Below, one piece after another: positions 34,739-44,000 of a DNA stretch of 64,000 nucleotides (its first letter is position 1; the number at the start of each line of letters is the position of its first letter). The stretch is taken from assembly GCF_039538365.1 (NCBI RefSeq), contig NZ_BAABCA010000004.1, positions 62,001-126,000 of the forward strand, written 5' to 3'. Both the position numbers and the translations under genes were made by a program. The notes under the pieces were generated by a model. The model worked only from the letters and a program-made list of their open reading frames with translations, was not told the DNA's origin and did not search any database. The DNA is from Postechiella marina. GTDB taxonomy: Bacteria; Bacteroidota; Bacteroidia; Flavobacteriales; Flavobacteriaceae.

Positions 34739-35572
34739 CTATAAACTACCTATTCTTCCATGATCTGAAAAATTTCTGTGAACAATAAATTCGTTATCCA
34801 AAGGTTTTTCTGAAAGAAATGTAATATCGCAAAAATAGTTTTCTTCGACTGGATTTAAACGCCAAGGCACAACATTTTTATAATCTATAGTCCATTCATT
34901 TTTTTCAAGTTTTTTTATTTCTAAGTCATTCCAAGAGGTAATATAATCTATCCAGCTATATCCCAACATCCATACTTGTTCTTCAAAAGCATTAAGATCT
35001 ACAATATTTACAGCTCTTAATCCTCCTACATGCTCTTGACTTACAGCTTTAGAGCCATCATTAAACAACAAACCTTTAATACCTGGTTGTTGAAAATAAT
35101 GCGATTTTGCATTTAATAAATGTTTAACATTAACTGGAGTGCTTTTACAAACAGAATGAAATGACTTGTCTTCTAATTGCGGATTAATTTTTACATAGCG
35201 AACCAAATCATGATAACGAATCCATCTCATATTACGATACAATCCCAAACCGGCTTCGTTAGCTGCAGTAGCAGCTAATGGGTAATAATTTCTTGCCAAT
35301 GCATATAACTTTGTTAAAACACCTTTTCCTCTGCACTCTTTATCTAAATACACATTAATTATCCAAGCTAAACCTCCTTGAAAATTAGCTCCTACATGCC
35401 CAACTATTTCTTTATTCTCATTTAAACAAATAAAAGAACGTCCAAATTTAGGGTCTCCAAATTGCCATTTCCAAAATTCTAATTTATGTAAAGGGTGGTT
35501 CTTCCTATATATTTTTGTAAAGAAAACAAATAGTTCGTCCCAATCATTTATGGTTGCTTCTCTGGTTATCAT
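34739..35572 (-). CDS. GNAT-family acyltransferase
   Basis: 277 residues with a GNAT domain in the first ~150: REATINDWDELFVFF start, then the acetyl-CoA motif YLDKECRGKGVLTKLYALA (about residues 74-92) and AANEAGLGLYRNMRWIRYHD. The C-terminal ~120 residues are unassigned and may hold the acceptor site. Homologous long GNAT proteins are frequent in nonulosonic-acid and capsule loci, where they N- or O-acylate sugars. It overlaps the deacetylase gene upstream by 4 bases. Confidence 0.78.
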   Translation of the reverse strand: MITREATINDWDELFVFFTKIYRKNHPLHKLEFWKWQFGDPKFGRSFICLNENKEIVGHVGANFQGGLAWIINVYLDKECRGKGVLTKLYALARNYYPLAATAANEAGLGLYRNMRWIRYHDLVRYVKINPQLEDKSFHSVCKSTPVNVKHLLNAKSHYFQQPGIKGLLFNDGSKAVSQEHVGGLRAVNIVDLNAFEEQVWMLGYSWIDYITSWNDLEIKKLEKNEWTIDYKNVVPWRLNPVEENYFCDITFLSEKPLDNEFIVHRNFSDHGRIGSL

Positions 35573-36483
35573 GATTTATAATTTTTTCCTCCAATAATAT
35601 CGTTACAATCGAATCTATTTAAGAGTAGTTTATTTTTAGTGTTATTATTTACACCTCGTTTAGTTGTAAAACCAAATTTATATCCAGCTAACGCAGCTAA
35701 TTTAGACACCTCAGCTGTGCAAGCCTCTTCTGTTCCATATGGATAAGCTACCGTTTCTATTTTAGTTTTGGTTAAATTTTCTAAATATTTTTTAGAATGT
35801 TCTAACTCGTTAGCTATTTGTTTTGAAGGCAATAAACCAAGAGGATAATGGCTATGTGTATGACTCCCTAAATACCCTAAACCAGCTAATTCTTGCAAAT
35901 TATTTGTCGTCATATACAAATAATTTAACATCTCATTTTCATTAAAATAATTAGAAAATAACTCGTTTACAACCTCTTCTCGCTCCTTATAGTCTAAAAT
36001 AAAATTTAATATGTATTTTAAAACAGCACTTTTTTCATCATCGTAAATATAAATCGCTTTTATTTTAGCAATATCTAAAAATTTCAATTTACTTATATAT
36101 TTCGATTCAATTCTTTTTAATATAATTTCAGATTCAATTTTAGACCTTAACAAATGAATTTTGTGCACGGTAGATATCTTTTGTTCTTGATAGTTAATGG
36201 AATTCACAAAAAACAAAGCTGGAATACTTAGTTCGTTTAATATTGAAAAACCAAAATGTACTTGCTCTTTTAAACCATCATCAAAAGTTATTAATATGTA
36301 ATTTTCTTTACTAGTTAAAATTCTATGCTCGTTTTCAATTAAATTTTTAGAAGAAATAAAATCGCCTTGATTTTTAAGCAACTTTAACTGCTTTTTAAAA
36401 CTTGAAGGCGACACGCCAAAAATACTAGGGTACTTTGTTTTAAAATCTTCTCGAATGTAATGATAGTTACTAACTGTTAGCAT
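35569..36483 (-). CDS. Polysaccharide deacetylase family protein (CE4-like)
   Basis: 304 residues with the NodB-type motifs: TFDDG (motif 1, metal Asp), SHTHSHYPLG (motif 2, the two metal histidines) and AYPYGT (motif 3). A helical insert lies between motifs 1 and 2 (about residues 85-200). No signal peptide is seen, so the enzyme probably acts in the cytoplasm on a sugar precursor or lipid-linked intermediate rather than on the exported chain. It is 3 bases downstream of neuC. Confidence 0.83.
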   Translation of the reverse strand: MLTVSNYHYIREDFKTKYPSIFGVSPSSFKKQLKLLKNQGDFISSKNLIENEHRILTSKENYILITFDDGLKEQVHFGFSILNELSIPALFFVNSINYQEQKISTVHKIHLLRSKIESEIILKRIESKYISKLKFLDIAKIKAIYIYDDEKSAVLKYILNFILDYKEREEVVNELFSNYFNENEMLNYLYMTTNNLQELAGLGYLGSHTHSHYPLGLLPSKQIANELEHSKKYLENLTKTKIETVAYPYGTEEACTAEVSKLAALAGYKFGFTTKRGVNNNTKNKLLLNRFDCNDIIGGKNYKS

Positions 36484-36486
36484 AAT

Positions 36487-37605
36487 TTAAATATCCATAA
36501 ATTGTTTTTGATGGTTGGTTTCCCAGAAACCTTCCGTTAACAGCGTTTTTAAAAAAGCTTCTGCGCTATTTCCTTTTCCAAAAATTTCTTTTTTCTCAAT
36601 TTCAAACTCTTTTATATTATTGATAGCCTCTAAAATATCTACAGTATTATAACTTGAATTAATAATTGAACCTAATAAAACTCTATTTGCTTGTCTTGTT
36701 CCAACATTAATTGTAGGAATTCCATAGTAAGGTGCTTCGCGAACACCTGCACTACTATTTCCTATAATAAATTGAGATTTTTTTAATAAAGTTAAAAAGT
36801 ACTCGAACCTAATAGAAGGAAAAATTCTAAAACTTTGATGCTTTTTTAAGGCTTTATAAACTTCAAGTATAGTTTTACTTCCTAAATCGTTATTAGGAAA
36901 AATAACAACATAGTTCTTTTTACTTTCTACTAATGCTTTAACAAATTGTTTTGCATAACATTCCATTTGTTCATGTTCTGTAGTAACGGGATGAAACATT
37001 GCTACTGCATAATCATTAAAAGTAATATTATAATAGGTTTTAACTGTATCAAAACTTGGTAAGTTTTTAGAGAACATAATATCTACATCTGGAGAACCTA
37101 TTGTGTAAATAGATCCTGGCATTTCCCCCATTTGTTCTAAACGCTCTTTGGCTTTATTATTTGCCACAAAATGGATATGACTCATTTTGCTTGTAGAATG
37201 ACGTATAAGCTCATCTATGGTACCTGATAGTTCTCCCCCTTCAATATGTGCCACTAACTTATTGTTTAAACTCCCTACAATGGCTCCTGCTAATGCTTCA
37301 ACTCGATCTCCATGAATAACAATTAAATCTGGATTTACAGTTTTTATAAATTCTGAAAAACCAGTAATTGTTTTAGCCAATGTTAAATCCATTGTAGCTT
37401 CGTGAGTATGATTATTAAATGTTGAAATATTTTTAAAACCACAACGTTTAACCTCTATTAATGTATAACCATATTCTTCAAGCATGTGCATACCTGTAAC
37501 AAATATGTGTACCTCAAATTGGTTTTTACCCTCTAAAATTTGTATTAAAGATTTTACTTTTCCAAAATCTGCTCGTGTGCCTGTTAAAAAAACAATTTTT
37601 TTCAT
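36487..37605 (-). CDS. neuC: UDP-N-acetylglucosamine 2-epimerase (hydrolysing)
   Basis: First step of bacterial sialic acid synthesis: UDP-GlcNAc to ManNAc plus UDP. The 372-residue protein has the hydrolysing-epimerase start KIVFLTGTRADFGKVKSL, VIHGDRVEALAGAIVGSLN, AHIEGGELSGTIDELIRHS and MFHPVTTEHEQ, with IIGNSSAGVREAP for uracil-nucleotide binding. It resembles Campylobacter NeuC rather than the non-hydrolysing WecB; I am comparing from memory. The legionaminic acid paralogue LegG is similar, but no LegB/LegC/LegH genes are present. Part of the neuC - acyltransferase - neuB - acyltransferase - neuA block. Confidence 0.92.
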   Translation of the reverse strand: MKKIVFLTGTRADFGKVKSLIQILEGKNQFEVHIFVTGMHMLEEYGYTLIEVKRCGFKNISTFNNHTHEATMDLTLAKTITGFSEFIKTVNPDLIVIHGDRVEALAGAIVGSLNNKLVAHIEGGELSGTIDELIRHSTSKMSHIHFVANNKAKERLEQMGEMPGSIYTIGSPDVDIMFSKNLPSFDTVKTYYNITFNDYAVAMFHPVTTEHEQMECYAKQFVKALVESKKNYVVIFPNNDLGSKTILEVYKALKKHQSFRIFPSIRFEYFLTLLKKSQFIIGNSSAGVREAPYYGIPTINVGTRQANRVLLGSIINSSYNTVDILEAINNIKEFEIEKKEIFGKGNSAEAFLKTLLTEGFWETNHQKQFMDI

Positions 37606-37609
37606 CTAT

Positions 37610-38197
37610 CTACTTTAAAGGCGCTATTCTATTTGTTTCATCTTTTAAAACAATAGTGTTACTGCTAATATTAGTGCTTACAAGTACATGAGCACCTATA
37701 GTTACGCTATTTTCTATTTTTAAATTACCTAGTATTGAAGCATTGCAATATAATGTAACATTATTGCCTATTATAACTCCATTACCTTCGCCATTTTTTT
37801 TATGTCCAATAGTACAACCTTGATGTATAATAAAACCTTTTCCAATGGTATTTCTACTACCTATTACTGTGCCTTGGCCATGTATTACATAAAAACCTTC
37901 GCCAATAGTATTATTAAAATAGATTTCGCAAGAACACAACTCTTTTAACAACCAGTGTATTTGAGGTGTTAAATCTTTTTTATTATTTAATAAAAGTAAA
38001 TTTCCTAACCTAAACAAAAAAACTGCGAACTCGTTAGCATTACTTTGTATTCTTTGTTCTATTTCTTTTTTTGATAAATCTGGTAAATGATAATTTATAT
38101 CTTTAACCTTTTTCTCAAAAGCCTCTAGTACTAATTCTTGCGAAATCTCTTTAGAATTATAAACTTTAGTTTGTAAAAAGGAAACAAAATCTACCAT
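37610..38197 (-). CDS. Hexapeptide acyltransferase inside the sialic acid block
   Basis: 195 residues with an N-terminal helical domain (about 1-95) and left-handed beta-helix repeats (about 95-185: IGEGFYVIHGQGTVIG, IGKGFIIHQGCTIGHKK, IGNNVTLYCNASILG). The fold is serine-acetyltransferase-like. Its position between neuB and neuC, overlapping neuB by 7 bases and 4 bases from neuC, makes O-acetylation of sialic acid or its precursor a reasonable hypothesis; it is not similar enough in my reading to call it NeuD. Confidence 0.8.
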   Translation of the reverse strand: MVDFVSFLQTKVYNSKEISQELVLEAFEKKVKDINYHLPDLSKKEIEQRIQSNANEFAVFLFRLGNLLLLNNKKDLTPQIHWLLKELCSCEIYFNNTIGEGFYVIHGQGTVIGSRNTIGKGFIIHQGCTIGHKKNGEGNGVIIGNNVTLYCNASILGNLKIENSVTIGAHVLVSTNISSNTIVLKDETNRIAPLK

Positions 38198-39240
38198 TCT
38201 TTAATATCTGCCCAAGTTAATTGTTCGTCGCTTGCTATTGATCTTGTTGCTATTTTTCCAAGGACATTTTCAAACTCCTCTGCTAAAATATCTCCAGTGC
38301 CTGGTCTTTTAACCCAAATGTTGTTTTTAGTAAATATTTCTCCTTCTTTAATTGGTTTTATACTACATAGCGTTGCGAAAGCAAAATCTATGGTTACTTG
38401 TTCTTCTTTAGCAGGTTCTTTAGTACCGCCTCGCATAAGAGCAATTTCTGCACTATCTTTAATTAAAGCTTTGCAAGCCTGCTCGTCCATACTACATACA
38501 ATATCTGGACCTGTACGCTTCATATGGTCTGTAAAATGACGCTCTAAAACAGAGGCCCCTAATGCCACAGCTCCTAAACAAGCATTATTATTTAAAGTGT
38601 GATCACTAAGTCCAAAAATTTTATTTGGAAAAGCATTATGTAACTCCATCATCGCTCCAAAACGCACTAAATGCACTGGTGTAGGATACAAATTAGTGGT
38701 ATGTAATAATACAACTGGCACTTTATACTTATCAAAAATTGCGACTGCTTTTTTAACGCTTTTAACAGTATTCATTCCAGTACTTAAAATAACTGGTTTT
38801 CCAAATTGTGCAATATGCTCTAGTAATGGGTAATTATTACACTCACCAGATCCAATTTTATAAGCAGGAATATCAAATTTTTTTAAACGCTCTGCTGCTG
38901 CTCGAGAAAAAGGTGTCGAAATAAAAATCATACCTTTAGATTCTACATAATTTTTAAGTGCTAGTTCATCGTCTTCATTTAGAGAACAGCGTTCCATAAT
39001 GTCGTAAATAGAAACGTTGGCATTTCCTGGAATTACTTTTTTAGCAGCACTACTCATTTCATCTGCAACAATATGTGTTTGGTGCTTTACAACCTCTGCG
39101 CCTGCACGATGTGCAGCATCTACCATGTCTTTAGCAACTTGTAAAGATCCCTCGTGGTTTATACCTATTTCTGCAATAACTAATGGCGGAAAATCTTGAC
39201 CAATTTTACGACCTTCAATTTCTATGTATGGTTTATTCAT
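38191..39240 (-). CDS. neuB: N-acetylneuraminate synthase
   Basis: Condenses ManNAc with phosphoenolpyruvate to Neu5Ac. Residues about 15-265 form the TIM-barrel (VIAEIGINHEGSL, KHQTHIVADEM, IGSGECNNYPLLEHI, LSDHTLNNNACLGAVALG) and about 285-349 the antifreeze-like SAF domain (IWVKRPGTGDILAEEFENVL). The wording is strikingly close to Campylobacter NeuB1, the Neu5Ac synthase, as far as memory allows, which favours Neu5Ac over legionaminic or pseudaminic acid. Length 349 is normal. Confidence 0.94.
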   Translation of the reverse strand: MNKPYIEIEGRKIGQDFPPLVIAEIGINHEGSLQVAKDMVDAAHRAGAEVVKHQTHIVADEMSSAAKKVIPGNANVSIYDIMERCSLNEDDELALKNYVESKGMIFISTPFSRAAAERLKKFDIPAYKIGSGECNNYPLLEHIAQFGKPVILSTGMNTVKSVKKAVAIFDKYKVPVVLLHTTNLYPTPVHLVRFGAMMELHNAFPNKIFGLSDHTLNNNACLGAVALGASVLERHFTDHMKRTGPDIVCSMDEQACKALIKDSAEIALMRGGTKEPAKEEQVTIDFAFATLCSIKPIKEGEIFTKNNIWVKRPGTGDILAEEFENVLGKIATRSIASDEQLTWADIKEW

Positions 39241-39251
39241 ATTAATTTATC

Positions 39252-40304
39252 TTATTTATTGCATATTTTTTTTATTTTCTTTCTTGCTGGTTTTTCAATG
39301 TATATATAACTTATAACAGATATAGCTATAAGTATAAACAGCCTTAAAAAGAAGCAAAATAAGAAATCTTCAGCTTTATTTAAACCAAAATACTTTTCTA
39401 ATCTATAATCGCTTATATATTGCCATACTATAAATTGAAGAATATAAAGTCCATAACTAATTTCTCCTAAAAAAATAAAAACTTTATAATTAAATAACTT
39501 AGTTAAATATCCCGTGTTTAGTGATAATAAAACAATTATAGGTATAAAAAAAACAGCTAATAAACCGTTATGAAAATTTAAACCAATAGGAAATTTTAAA
39601 GCTAATAAAACAAGTAATACTAATCCAATAATATAGAAATCGTAATTTTTTGTTCTTTCACTTCTTTTCACAAAATATAATCCTGCTAAATTACCTATTA
39701 CAAAACCATTTAAATGAAAAAGCGGGTGATACATAATATCTTTACTGCTGTACAACAAGTAGGTAAATTCTTTTTGAGCTATAAAAAAATGAAAAACACA
39801 TTGGCTAATTAACCAAAATAGTATAATTATTATTGATAATTTTTTAAAATTGAATTTAGAATAAAACTTATTGAATAATAGCGGAAAAATTAAGTAGAAA
39901 AAAAGCTCTACAGATAATGACCATGCTGCAATATTAAACACGAGAGCTTTATCTGGTATCCAGGCCTGTATCATGGTTAAATTTAGAAAAAAATTTAAAT
40001 AATCTATTTGGTTAGAAATTACCAATAGCAACAAAAGTAATAATGTTGCAATTAAATATACAGGATAGATTCTAGCAAATCTATTTACCATATACTCTTT
40101 AAAATTAATTTTTGATTTTTTATGATATGCAATAATCATAACAAAACCAGATAGAATAAAAAAATAGCTTACTCCAACATTTGCTTGTTTAAACAAAAAC
40201 TGCGTGTATTCACTTGCAAACCCAAATCTTCCACTGGCAAAATGAAAAACAACAATTAAAAGAGCTGCTATAAACCTTGTAAAGGTTAATTGTTCTATTC
40301 TCAT
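39252..40304 (-). CDS. Acyltransferase 3 family membrane protein
   Basis: 350-residue integral membrane O-acyltransferase with about 10 helices. The start RIEQLTFTRFIAALLIVVFHF has the conserved Arg and the catalytic His, and the second Arg motif is in MVNRFARIYPVYLIA. These enzymes acetylate exported or lipid-linked sugars from a membrane-side acyl donor. Position between neuB and neuA suggests the sialylated unit as substrate (inference). It lies 11 bases from neuB and 10 from neuA. Confidence 0.87.
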   Translation of the reverse strand: MRIEQLTFTRFIAALLIVVFHFASGRFGFASEYTQFLFKQANVGVSYFFILSGFVMIIAYHKKSKINFKEYMVNRFARIYPVYLIATLLLLLLLVISNQIDYLNFFLNLTMIQAWIPDKALVFNIAAWSLSVELFFYLIFPLLFNKFYSKFNFKKLSIIIILFWLISQCVFHFFIAQKEFTYLLYSSKDIMYHPLFHLNGFVIGNLAGLYFVKRSERTKNYDFYIIGLVLLVLLALKFPIGLNFHNGLLAVFFIPIIVLLSLNTGYLTKLFNYKVFIFLGEISYGLYILQFIVWQYISDYRLEKYFGLNKAEDFLFCFFLRLFILIAISVISYIYIEKPARKKIKKICNK

Positions 40305-40314
40305 CTACCTCTAA

Positions 40315-40989
40315 TTAACTCTTTATTTTATTAAAACTTGAATAAATATAATTTGCATAATCTAAATCGTTCTGTGTGTCTATATCCACTAAAGAAAAAA
40401 CATGTTCTACTTTAATAGGAAACCCATTATTAGTTATTATCTCATTATTTAATATACTTGTTGCTTTAGTTATGTATATTAAACCATTTTCGAAAAATAA
40501 TGGTTCTAAATCTTGACTACGCTGTCCCGGTTTATAATTAAAAGGCTTAAAAACATTATTCTTTATTTTACCTAGCTTATGGTGACTTTGAGATACTGTA
40601 AACACGCTATCGTAAACTTTTTCTTTATAAACTTTAAAACAGTCTTCCAGTAATGTTTTTGGTCTTAATGGATTTGTAGGTTGCAATAGAATTACTGTTT
40701 CTATATCATCTTCTATAGATTGCAAAACATGTTTAACCGCAGAAACTGTTGGTTCAAAATCTCCTGAAATATTTGAAGGTCTGTCTATAACATTTACACC
40801 ATAGGACAGTGCTATTTTTTTTATTTCTACATCATCTGTTGTTACATAAATAGCATCCACCACATGTAAATTGGCTTTAGCATACAAAATACTATGCACT
40901 ATTAAGGGTAAATTACCTAATGTTAAAACATTTTTATTTGGCAATCTTTTAGATCCTCCACGTGCTGGTATAACTATTATTGTTTTCAA
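40315..40989 (-). CDS. neuA: CMP-N-acetylneuraminate (acylneuraminate) cytidylyltransferase
   Basis: Activates sialic acid with CTP to CMP-sialic acid. The 224-residue protein has the CMP-sugar synthetase signature IPARGGSKRLPNKNVLTLG, then YVTTDDVEIKKIALSYGV, LLQPTNPLRPKTLLEDC and the C-terminal VDIDTQNDLDYANYI. It lacks the extra esterase domain of E. coli NeuA. First gene of the neu block in transcription order. Confidence 0.92.
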   Translation of the reverse strand: MKTIIVIPARGGSKRLPNKNVLTLGNLPLIVHSILYAKANLHVVDAIYVTTDDVEIKKIALSYGVNVIDRPSNISGDFEPTVSAVKHVLQSIEDDIETVILLQPTNPLRPKTLLEDCFKVYKEKVYDSVFTVSQSHHKLGKIKNNVFKPFNYKPGQRSQDLEPLFFENGLIYITKATSILNNEIITNNGFPIKVEHVFSLVDIDTQNDLDYANYIYSSFNKIKS

Positions 40990-41014
40990 TTTTAGTACTA
41001 TTTATATTATTATA

Positions 41015-42298
41015 TCAAGGCCAATTTAATTGTTGCGGAGCTACAATAGTAGCTTTATTTTTATTGTTAAAACGATTGTATGCAAATGTGTTTACTAACT
41101 GTGTGGCCTCTGCTACATAATCTTCAGAAATTTTATCTAAAGCTATTGTTCTTTGCTTATAAAATGCATTTAACCAATTAAGATTATTGATGTTTTCTAC
41201 AAAAAACCTCATTTTATTTAATATGTCTCCTTTTTTATTTTGATAAGCCGAAACACAGCCATAAGTGTTAACCACTTTATCCATAATAGAATTTGGATAA
41301 GTAACCCCTAATACAGGTACACCAAAAGATAAGGCTTCTATTAATTTGCCTTTTAATAGTTCTCCATGCAAAATAGAATCTACAACAAACATACAGTCCG
41401 ATTGCTTAACTAATTCTAGCACTTCTGTTCTCTCTAATTTATACTTTAAAGTAACATTAGGTATTGATGCTTTTAACCAAGTAATAGAATCGTCGTCGAA
41501 TTGTGAAAGTACAAATGTAAAATTCACTTTTTCAGCTTCTTTAAGCTTATTAAAATTGATTAAACTCGTTTTAAATTCTTCTGTAAAAGCACTCTTATAA
41601 AAAGTTCCTGTATATAAAAAATTGACTTCCTTCTTCTCTATATTTCTTACATAAAGCTTTTTAACTTTACGCATTGCATGTGGTATTACAAAACAGCGTT
41701 GCCTATCTAGATTATAATTATTTGCCATTCTATCGGCTAATTTTGACGATGGAAACGTCCAAGCTTGTGCTATTTTTTTTGTCTCTAAAAAGATAGATTG
41801 ATCTCTGTTTAAATTATTCTTTATAAAAACACCTGCATATATTGGGTCGTTTACATTTACAACAAAAGGAAATGGTTGTTTATTATAAACATTAAGCACT
41901 GGTTTTATTGATATAGCTGGTAAAATTCTAGCCCAAACAACATCTTTTTTAATAATACTTTTGTCTAGTATTTTTGTTTGTGCTTTTACCCAAAGCTCTT
42001 CTTGTAAACTACTATTAGAACCTGTAAGGGTTTTGTATATTTTATTTAATAATCGATATATAAACGTAATTAAACCTTTCTTTTTTTTTGAAATCTTATA
42101 TAAAACTAAGCTTACCTTGTGCTTCTTCACCAACCTAACCCCTTCTTTTTCAAATAAATAATTACTAAAAGCAGACATAGCATATATAACAGTTCCTTTT
42201 TTAGATACTATATCGAACCAGTTTTTATTAACAATAGCTTCGCTAGATTTTTGATCTGGCTGTACAGCAAAAGCAGACACTATAATTCTATAAAACAT
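41015..42298 (-). CDS. Probable glycosyltransferase, GT-B fold
   Basis: 427 residues with a GT4-like plan: ILPAISIKPVLNVYNKQPF in the acceptor half, KKEVNFLYTGTFYKSAFTEEF at the start of the donor half, and LLKGKLIEALSFGVPVLGVT near the nucleotide site with Lys-Glu in place of the usual E-x7-E pattern. The match to a defined family is loose, so the call relies on fold-level pattern and context. It directly follows the GT2 gene upstream with no gap. Confidence 0.68.
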   Translation of the reverse strand: MFYRIIVSAFAVQPDQKSSEAIVNKNWFDIVSKKGTVIYAMSAFSNYLFEKEGVRLVKKHKVSLVLYKISKKKKGLITFIYRLLNKIYKTLTGSNSSLQEELWVKAQTKILDKSIIKKDVVWARILPAISIKPVLNVYNKQPFPFVVNVNDPIYAGVFIKNNLNRDQSIFLETKKIAQAWTFPSSKLADRMANNYNLDRQRCFVIPHAMRKVKKLYVRNIEKKEVNFLYTGTFYKSAFTEEFKTSLINFNKLKEAEKVNFTFVLSQFDDDSITWLKASIPNVTLKYKLERTEVLELVKQSDCMFVVDSILHGELLKGKLIEALSFGVPVLGVTYPNSIMDKVVNTYGCVSAYQNKKGDILNKMRFFVENINNLNWLNAFYKQRTIALDKISEDYVAEATQLVNTFAYNRFNNKNKATIVAPQQLNWP

Positions 42299-43324
42299 TT
42301 ACTTTGCTTTTATGCTATTATAATTATCAATTATCTCTCTTGGAAGCTTTTTCCAGAAATAAAACAATTTAGAAACATGCTTATTTAAAATTAACTTATA
42401 AAATAATTTATTTTTCACCATGTAGCTAAACCTAGATATTTTTCTTCTTTTTTGTGATTCTAAAAAAACAATATCGTCAATATTATCTATATGCCTTTCC
42501 TCTAACATCCAATCTTCCAAAGTATTGCCCATATGGTAAGCATAGTTATTCTGTGTTGTTACTCTCCAATAATCAAAATTTAAAGCTGCAGAATCTAAAT
42601 ACGATTCAGAATTTCCACCTAATTTATATCCTATATAAGATTTTACTTCGTCAAATTGATGTTTTTTATAGGTTGCTACAAAGTGACCAGAACCTAACAA
42701 AACATTTGCTTCTTTACTTTGTATACCTAAACCATACTTTAAAAAATCTTTATTATAAGTTGTATCCCATCCAATACTTTTATAAAATAACGCTAATGCT
42801 TTTGGAGATTTTACAGGAATAAATTTAAGATTTTTATTAAATAAATTATCAAAAATTATGTTTCCACAATGTGCCTTAAACATATTAAATTGAGGTACAA
42901 CACCAACCACTCCTACTTTTGGAAAAGCTCTAAAAACCTTAGTGGTTTCTATTTGCCATTGGCTAGAAAAAAGAACATCGGCATCTGTAATGGTAACCAA
43001 TTCTATATTGTTACCAACCAAACCTTTTATAATCGCATTTAATTTACCAATGTTTATGGTATGTATTAACTCTTGAATGGCTCCACTTTTATGTAAATTT
43101 TCTAAGTAATTAACTACCACTTCACAACTTCCGTTATTTATTACAGAAAAAAATGTTTTGTTGTGTGTGGTCTTAAATAAAGACTCTAAAGATAATTTTA
43201 AAATAGAGAAACTATCTTTAAAATAACCCTCTTGATTTGGTATATAAACTGGCATTATTACCTGATGTATAAATTCAGTTTTTTCTAATACTTGGTCTTT
43301 ATGTGGGTTGTAACCTATTCTCAT
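42299..43324 (-). CDS. Glycosyltransferase, GT2 type
   Basis: 341-residue GT-A enzyme. The start QVIMPVYIPNQEGYFKDSF is an unusual form of the GT2 entry; NIGKLNAIIKGLVGNNIELV and the metal-binding TITDADVLFSSQW (Asp-x-Asp) are clear. The C-terminal half, with GSGHFVATYKKHQF and LNFDYWRV, may form the acceptor site. Gap of 1 base from the FkbM gene upstream. Substrate unknown. Confidence 0.85.
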   Translation of the reverse strand: MRIGYNPHKDQVLEKTEFIHQVIMPVYIPNQEGYFKDSFSILKLSLESLFKTTHNKTFFSVINNGSCEVVVNYLENLHKSGAIQELIHTINIGKLNAIIKGLVGNNIELVTITDADVLFSSQWQIETTKVFRAFPKVGVVGVVPQFNMFKAHCGNIIFDNLFNKNLKFIPVKSPKALALFYKSIGWDTTYNKDFLKYGLGIQSKEANVLLGSGHFVATYKKHQFDEVKSYIGYKLGGNSESYLDSAALNFDYWRVTTQNNYAYHMGNTLEDWMLEERHIDNIDDIVFLESQKRRKISRFSYMVKNKLFYKLILNKHVSKLFYFWKKLPREIIDNYNSIKAK

Positions 43325-43325
43325 T

Positions 43326-43997
43326 TTAATAATTAGAAACTAAAAATAAATTACCTAAATTTCCATTAATAATGGATTTACCTAAAAGCTTATAATCTTT
43401 AGATTCTAGATACTTAACAATATCCGAAGCTATATCACTTGTAATGCTAATATCACTTTCTATTACAACAATTCTTGGTCTATATTTTTCCCAGTCGTTT
43501 GTTTTTAATATTTCTAGATCATAACCTTCTGCATCAACATCGAAAAAATCTAATCTATCATCATCTGTAAGATACTTTTCTAATATGCTTTTTAATGAAT
43601 ATACTGGGATTTTTGTTTTTTTTATAATTTTATCTTCTAAGTTATGCTTCTTTATAAAATCTAAACTTACCGTATTCATAGAGCTTTCCTTAAGATAATA
43701 ATAATCTAATTCGGTGTTAGAATCACCAATTGCAGCATTTATAAAATAATCATTAGGTCTAAACGTTTTATACAACGGTTTTAAATCTGGATTAGGGTCA
43801 ATGCATAGTCCTTTCCAACCTCTTAAACTAAAATAATAAGTATTAGAAGCCTTTACGGGATGCCAACATCCAATATCTACGTATGTACCGGGTGTGGTTT
43901 TATTAATTAGTTTATTTAGCTGAATATCGTCTCCAGATTTTGAAAAACTAATATTATATCGTTTCCTTATAATTTTTTTTAAAGTGTTTAACAACAT
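43326..43997 (-). CDS. FkbM-family SAM-dependent methyltransferase
   Basis: 223 residues: SAM-binding PGTYVDIGCWHPVKASNTYY, ACIDP-like GLCIDPNPDLKPLY, and the FkbM hallmark LDFFDVDAEGYDLEILKTN. FkbM proteins O-methylate sugars and polyketides. In this locus it probably methylates a glycan hydroxyl; a terminal methyl group is one way ABC-exported O-chains are capped, which would fit the long Wzt (inference). It is 3 bases downstream of the GT gene at 44001. Confidence 0.88.
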   Translation of the reverse strand: MLLNTLKKIIRKRYNISFSKSGDDIQLNKLINKTTPGTYVDIGCWHPVKASNTYYFSLRGWKGLCIDPNPDLKPLYKTFRPNDYFINAAIGDSNTELDYYYLKESSMNTVSLDFIKKHNLEDKIIKKTKIPVYSLKSILEKYLTDDDRLDFFDVDAEGYDLEILKTNDWEKYRPRIVVIESDISITSDIASDIVKYLESKDYKLLGKSIINGNLGNLFLVSNY

Positions 43998-44000
43998 ATT

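Noticed and set aside
42454..42822. Plus-strand open frame of 122 codons
   Set aside because: Antisense to a GT2 gene with clear motifs; composition (Tyr/Leu-rich) is typical of reversed AT-rich coding sequence.
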